NCBI GenBank assembly: GCA_007135745.1
Contig: SLIH01000392.1
Span: 1 to 5,920, forward strand
DNA from: Halomonas sp.
GTDB lineage: Bacteria; Pseudomonadota; Gammaproteobacteria; Pseudomonadales; Oleiphilaceae
DNA: 5,920 nt
Reading direction: 5' to 3'
The position numbers and the translations under genes are program-made. Position 1 is the stretch's first letter. Every line of letters begins with the position of its first letter. Of this stretch, positions 5,479 through 5,920 are shown one piece after another. The notes beneath the pieces were generated by a model. It saw nothing but the letters and a program-made list of their open reading frames with translations, was not told the DNA's origin and did no database searches.

Positions 5479-5920
5479 ATGGCATCATCGGCAGGAAAAA
5501 CGGTTCCGGGAAGCGCGCCGACTCGAAAAATAAAGTACCGCAAGACCAAGGCACGCTGGCATCCTTCGATGCAGGCTATTCCGGTACCCGGTATCCGCCG
5601 CATGGTAAACATGGCCGCCGAGATGGAAGACGTCATTCATCTTTCCATCGGCCAGCCGGATCTGCCGACACCTCGTCACGTCTGCGATGCCATGATTGAT
5701 TCCATTCAGGCGGGCCAGACCGGCTATACCATGGACGCCGGCCTGCCCGAACTCCTGGTCGCCCTGCGTGACTATTATGGCGCGCGTTACAACCGCAAAC
5801 TGACCACCGATAACATCCTGGTGACAAGCGGCGCCACCGAGGCCATGTACCTGGCTCTCTCCGCCACGGCCGCCCCGGGGCGACAGTTCCTGGTAATCGA
5901 CCCCTCATTCCTGCTATATG
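5479..5920 (+). CDS. Fold-type I PLP-dependent aminotransferase (class I/II), 3' end cut by window edge
   Basis: Only the first 147 codons are in the window. Residues 1-30 are a basic, low-complexity N-terminal extension. The family region follows: MQAIPVPGIRRM (31-42), then AAEMEDVIHLSIGQPDLPTP, which is the usual N-terminal substrate-side strand of aspartate-aminotransferase-like enzymes. Next come GYTMDAGLPELLVALRDYY (82-100) and ILVTSGATEAM (113-123), whose GATEA segment contacts the PLP phosphate. The last residues, VIDPSFLLY, are the start of the next conserved strand. The Schiff-base lysine and phosphate-binding arginine lie beyond position 5920, so substrate and activity cannot be judged. 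By family it moves an amino group between an amino acid and a 2-oxo acid in the cytoplasm. The gene diverges from the D-2-hydroxyacid dehydrogenase across 217 bp, and a strong Shine-Dalgarno sequence fixes the start. Confidence 0.9.
   Translation, partial: MASSAGKTVPGSAPTRKIKYRKTKARWHPSMQAIPVPGIRRMVNMAAEMEDVIHLSIGQPDLPTPRHVCDAMIDSIQAGQTGYTMDAGLPELLVALRDYYGARYNRKLTTDNILVTSGATEAMYLALSATAAPGRQFLVIDPSFLLY

Noticed and set aside
5424..5699. Plus-strand open frame overlapping the aminotransferase start in another frame
   Set aside because: The frame beginning at 5479 has a perfect Shine-Dalgarno sequence and aminotransferase motifs that continue to the window edge; this one has neither.
1..5920. 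A novel defence, mobile or secretion system
   Set aside because: All five genes belong to well-known housekeeping or metabolic families; no repeats, integrase, transposase, toxin-antitoxin or array structure was seen.

Overview
This window looks like ordinary chromosome from a GC-rich, probably marine gammaproteobacterium. The genes most resemble those of Marinobacter-type organisms, but that is an impression from protein style and gene content, not a database result. Five protein genes fill almost the whole window, and no RNA gene, CRISPR array, insertion sequence or prophage remnant was found. No stretch longer than 217 bases lacks a gene.

Left part (1-3014), minus strand: the start of a high-affinity phosphate uptake (Pst) operon. 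pstS (periplasmic phosphate-binding protein, 1964-2935) comes first. pstC (inner-membrane permease, from 1834 and cut by the left window edge) follows. Each gene has its own near-perfect Pho box on the minus strand: CTGTCAT-TCAA-CTGTCAT before pstS and CTGTCAT-AAAG-CTGTCAC before pstC. In both, a -10-like hexamer lies exactly 10 nt downstream of the box. A strong intrinsic-terminator-like hairpin directly follows pstS. PhoB therefore appears to drive pstS as a highly expressed unit and to restart transcription for pstC and the genes beyond. The PstC here has a large periplasmic insert of about 390 residues in which I count seven propeller-like repeats.

Middle (3111-5261): a plus-strand isocitrate/isopropylmalate-dehydrogenase-family enzyme of the tartrate/D-malate dehydrogenase type, divergent from pstS. 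It converges, with a gap of only 6 bp, on a minus-strand NAD(P)-dependent D-2-hydroxyacid dehydrogenase. Both enzymes act on 2-hydroxy acids by family, but nothing in the sequence shows they share a pathway.

Right part (5262-5920): a 217-bp divergent intergenic region holds an inverted repeat near the D-2-hydroxyacid dehydrogenase and a hairpin in the probable leader of a plus-strand fold-type I PLP-dependent aminotransferase, whose 3' end is cut by the window edge. I do not see a previously undescribed multi-gene system. The items most worth a second look are the propeller-like domain of PstC, the twin Pho-box/terminator layout, and an insertion of about 20 residues in the tartrate-dehydrogenase-like enzyme.
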